A stretch of 64,000 bases of DNA from an uncultured Bacillota bacterium (lineage in GTDB: Bacteria > Bacillota_I > Bacilli_A > Erysipelotrichales > Coprobacillaceae): the NCBI GenBank assembly GCA_949290865.1, contig CASETM010000080.1, forward strand, positions 1 to 64,000, written 5' to 3'. The notes under the pieces were generated by a model, which saw only the letters and a program-made list of their open reading frames with translations, was not told where the DNA came from and did not search any database. The translations under genes were made by a program, and so were the position numbers. Within the stretch, counting starts at the first letter, position 1. Each line of letters starts with the position of its first letter. Below, one piece after another: positions 62,535 to 64,000 of this stretch.

Positions 62535-63461
62535 TTAAATTTCCAGATTTTGATAAGCTTCCTGGCATTCGCTCATCAGCCTTTCCAGAATATCCTTAAC
62601 CGGTTTGATTTCATTGACCATACCAGCAACCTGTCCGGCCATCAATGAACCTTCATCAACGTTACCATCAAAAACAGCTTTACGAAGAGATCCTAATGTA
62701 TATACTTCTAATTCTTCTAAAGTAGCTCCTTCACGTTCTTTTTTAACGTATTCTTTCGCCATTTTATTTTTCAGAATTCTGACTGGTGTTCCACCAATAC
62801 GACCAGTAACGATCGTTCCTGTATCTTTTGCTTTGATAACTGCATTCTTATAGTTTTCATGAATTGGACATTCAACACTTCCTAATAAAATCGTTCCGAT
62901 CTGAGCACCACAGGCACCTAAAGCATAAACTGCTAATAACTGTCTGCCACTGGCAACTCCACCGGCAGCGATTACTGGAATATTTACTGCATCAACAACT
63001 TGAGGAACCAGTGCCATCGTTGTCATTTCTCCGATATGTCCACCAGCTTCACATCCCTCAACAATCACGGCATCAGCACCCGCTCTTTCCATACGTTTTG
63101 CCAAGGCAACACTAGGAACAACTGGTAATACTTTGATTCCCGCTTCTTTCCAGGCTTTCATATAAACCCCTGGATTTCCAGCTCCAGTTGTAATGATCTG
63201 GACTTTTTCATCAATAACCAGCTGAGCCATTTCTTCTGCCTGAGGGTTCATCAGCATGATGTTGACACCAAAAGGCTTATCAGTTAATTCACGGCATCTG
63301 TGAATATTTTCTTTTAAAGTTTCAACATTCATTCCTCCGGCTCCAATCAGACCTAACCCACCAGCATTACTGACAGCAGCAGCAAATTCACCAGTAGCGA
63401 TATTTGCCATACCACCTTGAATAATTGGATATTTAATATTTAACAGTTCATTTAACTTCAT
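62535..63461 (-). CDS. fabK: Enoyl-ACP reductase II (FabK)
   Basis: A 308-residue FMN enzyme that reduces enoyl-ACP with NAD(P)H, the triclosan-insensitive replacement of FabI. KYPIIQGGMANIATGEFAAA, GFG-type NIMLMNP, IVEGCEAGGHIGEMTTMALV (with the catalytic His) and AAGGVASGRQLLA are diagnostic. MKLNELL at 63461 was chosen as start, with a GGTAGGT site upstream; the longer frame would overlap fabH. Confidence 0.94.
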   Translation of the reverse strand: MKLNELLNIKYPIIQGGMANIATGEFAAAVSNAGGLGLIGAGGMNVETLKENIHRCRELTDKPFGVNIMLMNPQAEEMAQLVIDEKVQIITTGAGNPGVYMKAWKEAGIKVLPVVPSVALAKRMERAGADAVIVEGCEAGGHIGEMTTMALVPQVVDAVNIPVIAAGGVASGRQLLAVYALGACGAQIGTILLGSVECPIHENYKNAVIKAKDTGTIVTGRIGGTPVRILKNKMAKEYVKKEREGATLEELEVYTLGSLRKAVFDGNVDEGSLMAGQVAGMVNEIKPVKDILERLMSECQEAYQNLEI

Positions 63462-63469
63462 CGTTATAC

Positions 63470-64000
63470 CTACCATTCCATTAAAGTTGCTCCCCATGTC
63501 AAACCACCACCAAAACCAACGACAATGATTTTCATGCCTTCTTTTAACAATCCTTTTTCATTCATTTCAGCAAGTGCCATTGGGATACTTGCTGCTGAAG
63601 TATTTCCATACTCATCAAGATTTGTAAAAAACTTATCTGGAGAGCTTTTTAATTTTTTATAAACATATTGAATAATTCTTAAATTTGCCTGATGACAGAC
63701 AACATAATCAACATCATCCAATGTCATCTGGGCTCTTTGTAAAACTTCATTGATACTCTTTACAATCACTTTTGTCGCAAATTTGAAAACTTCCTGTCCC
63801 TGCATATGTAAATAAGGATCATCTTTTTCAAAACTTGCTACCAGCGGAAGTGCAGTTCCACTGGCGTCATTGTAACTGACAAATAAACCATCTGCTTTTT
63901 TAGCAACCACTGCTCCTGCTCCATCTCCAAACAGGATACATGTCGAACGATCAGTAAAGTCGACAATACGACTTAACTGTTCACTGCCAATGACAAGAGC
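63470..64000 (-). CDS. fabH: 3-oxoacyl-ACP synthase III, C-terminal part (cut by window edge)
   Basis: 177 codons of a FabH-type condensing enzyme that starts fatty-acid chains from acetyl-CoA and malonyl-ACP. ILFGDGAGAVV, the His in VCHQANLRIIQYV and the Asn in YGNTSAASIPMAL are two of the three catalytic residues; the Cys part lies beyond the right edge. The frame is open to 64000. Ends 8 nt before fabK. Confidence 0.95.
   Translation of the reverse strand, partial: ALVIGSEQLSRIVDFTDRSTCILFGDGAGAVVAKKADGLFVSYNDASGTALPLVASFEKDDPYLHMQGQEVFKFATKVIVKSINEVLQRAQMTLDDVDYVVCHQANLRIIQYVYKKLKSSPDKFFTNLDEYGNTSAASIPMALAEMNEKGLLKEGMKIIVVGFGGGLTWGATLMEW

Overview
The window reads as a stretch of chromosome from a low-GC, anaerobic Firmicute, most likely an Erysipelotrichia-type gut bacterium. 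The basis is AT-rich DNA, strong AGGAGG-type ribosome binding sites, TTGACA/TATAAT promoters with 16-18 bp spacers, CIRCE-controlled heat-shock genes, a valine T-box, an anaerobic sulfite reductase, FabK-type fatty-acid synthesis, and sporulation genes (SpoIVFA/FB, SpoVID, YsxE and GerM homologues) in a Bacillus-like order. The genus is inference. Almost everything is on the minus strand; the plus-strand exceptions are an IS110-type transposase tail (1-135), a 105-aa protein (21323), rpmB (24068), gerM-ysnB (55263-56697) and a tRNA-Arg (56750).

Layout. 1-320: end of an IS110-family transposase, then AT-rich DNA with a perfect 36-bp palindrome. 343-5760: HAD phosphatase, two unknown proteins, M18 aminopeptidase, APC permease. 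5887-12388: siroheme genes (CobA-HemD fusion, hemB, precorrin-2 dehydrogenase with an odd C-terminal half) beside asrABC, a plausible sulfite-to-sulfide module; hemA, hemL and hemC are not in the window. 12522-16872: a ROK-type regulator followed by two PHP phosphoesterases, a HAD phosphatase and a decayed argB-like gene with an in-frame TAA. 16971-21004: Fe-S aldo/keto reductase and a 934-aa sortase-type surface adhesin. 21323-24253: small helical protein, fakA, asp23-like gene, rpmB. 24326-28950: hrcA-grpE-dnaK-dnaJ under two CIRCE boxes. 29089-36450: hemW, sdaA, holA, comEC, comEA, ruvB, ruvA.

36637-55155 follows the gene order known from Bacillus subtilis: obg, rpmA, prp (ysxB), rplU, spoIVFB, spoIVFA, minD, minC, mreD, mreC, radC, then valS, ysxE, spoVID, ysxC (engB), lon, tig, ysoA. 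Spo0B, mreB and the hemAXCDBL block found there in Bacillus are absent. A small SPOR protein, a 52-aa double-glycine-leader peptide and a T-box-controlled membrane protein occupy places where Bacillus has other genes. 56884-64000 is a type II fatty-acid operon (fabH, fabK, a FabK-like paralogue, fabD, fabG, fabF, fabZ) that runs into bioY and birA, linking biotin uptake and biotinylation to lipid synthesis.

The points most worth a second look are: the 52-aa double-glycine peptide at 44200-44358; the decayed argB relative that keeps 207 open codons after a stop; sigma-E-like promoters with matching 13-nt spacers before the spoVID and gerM homologues; intrinsic terminators placed directly before the ribosome binding site or start of the next gene (comEA, obg, dnaJ, lon); a short reading frame plus terminator ahead of the adhesin; the L21 leader with an anti-ribosome-binding-site segment; and the unknown membrane protein between the valine T-box and valS. 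No CRISPR array, prophage or recognisable multi-gene defence system was seen.
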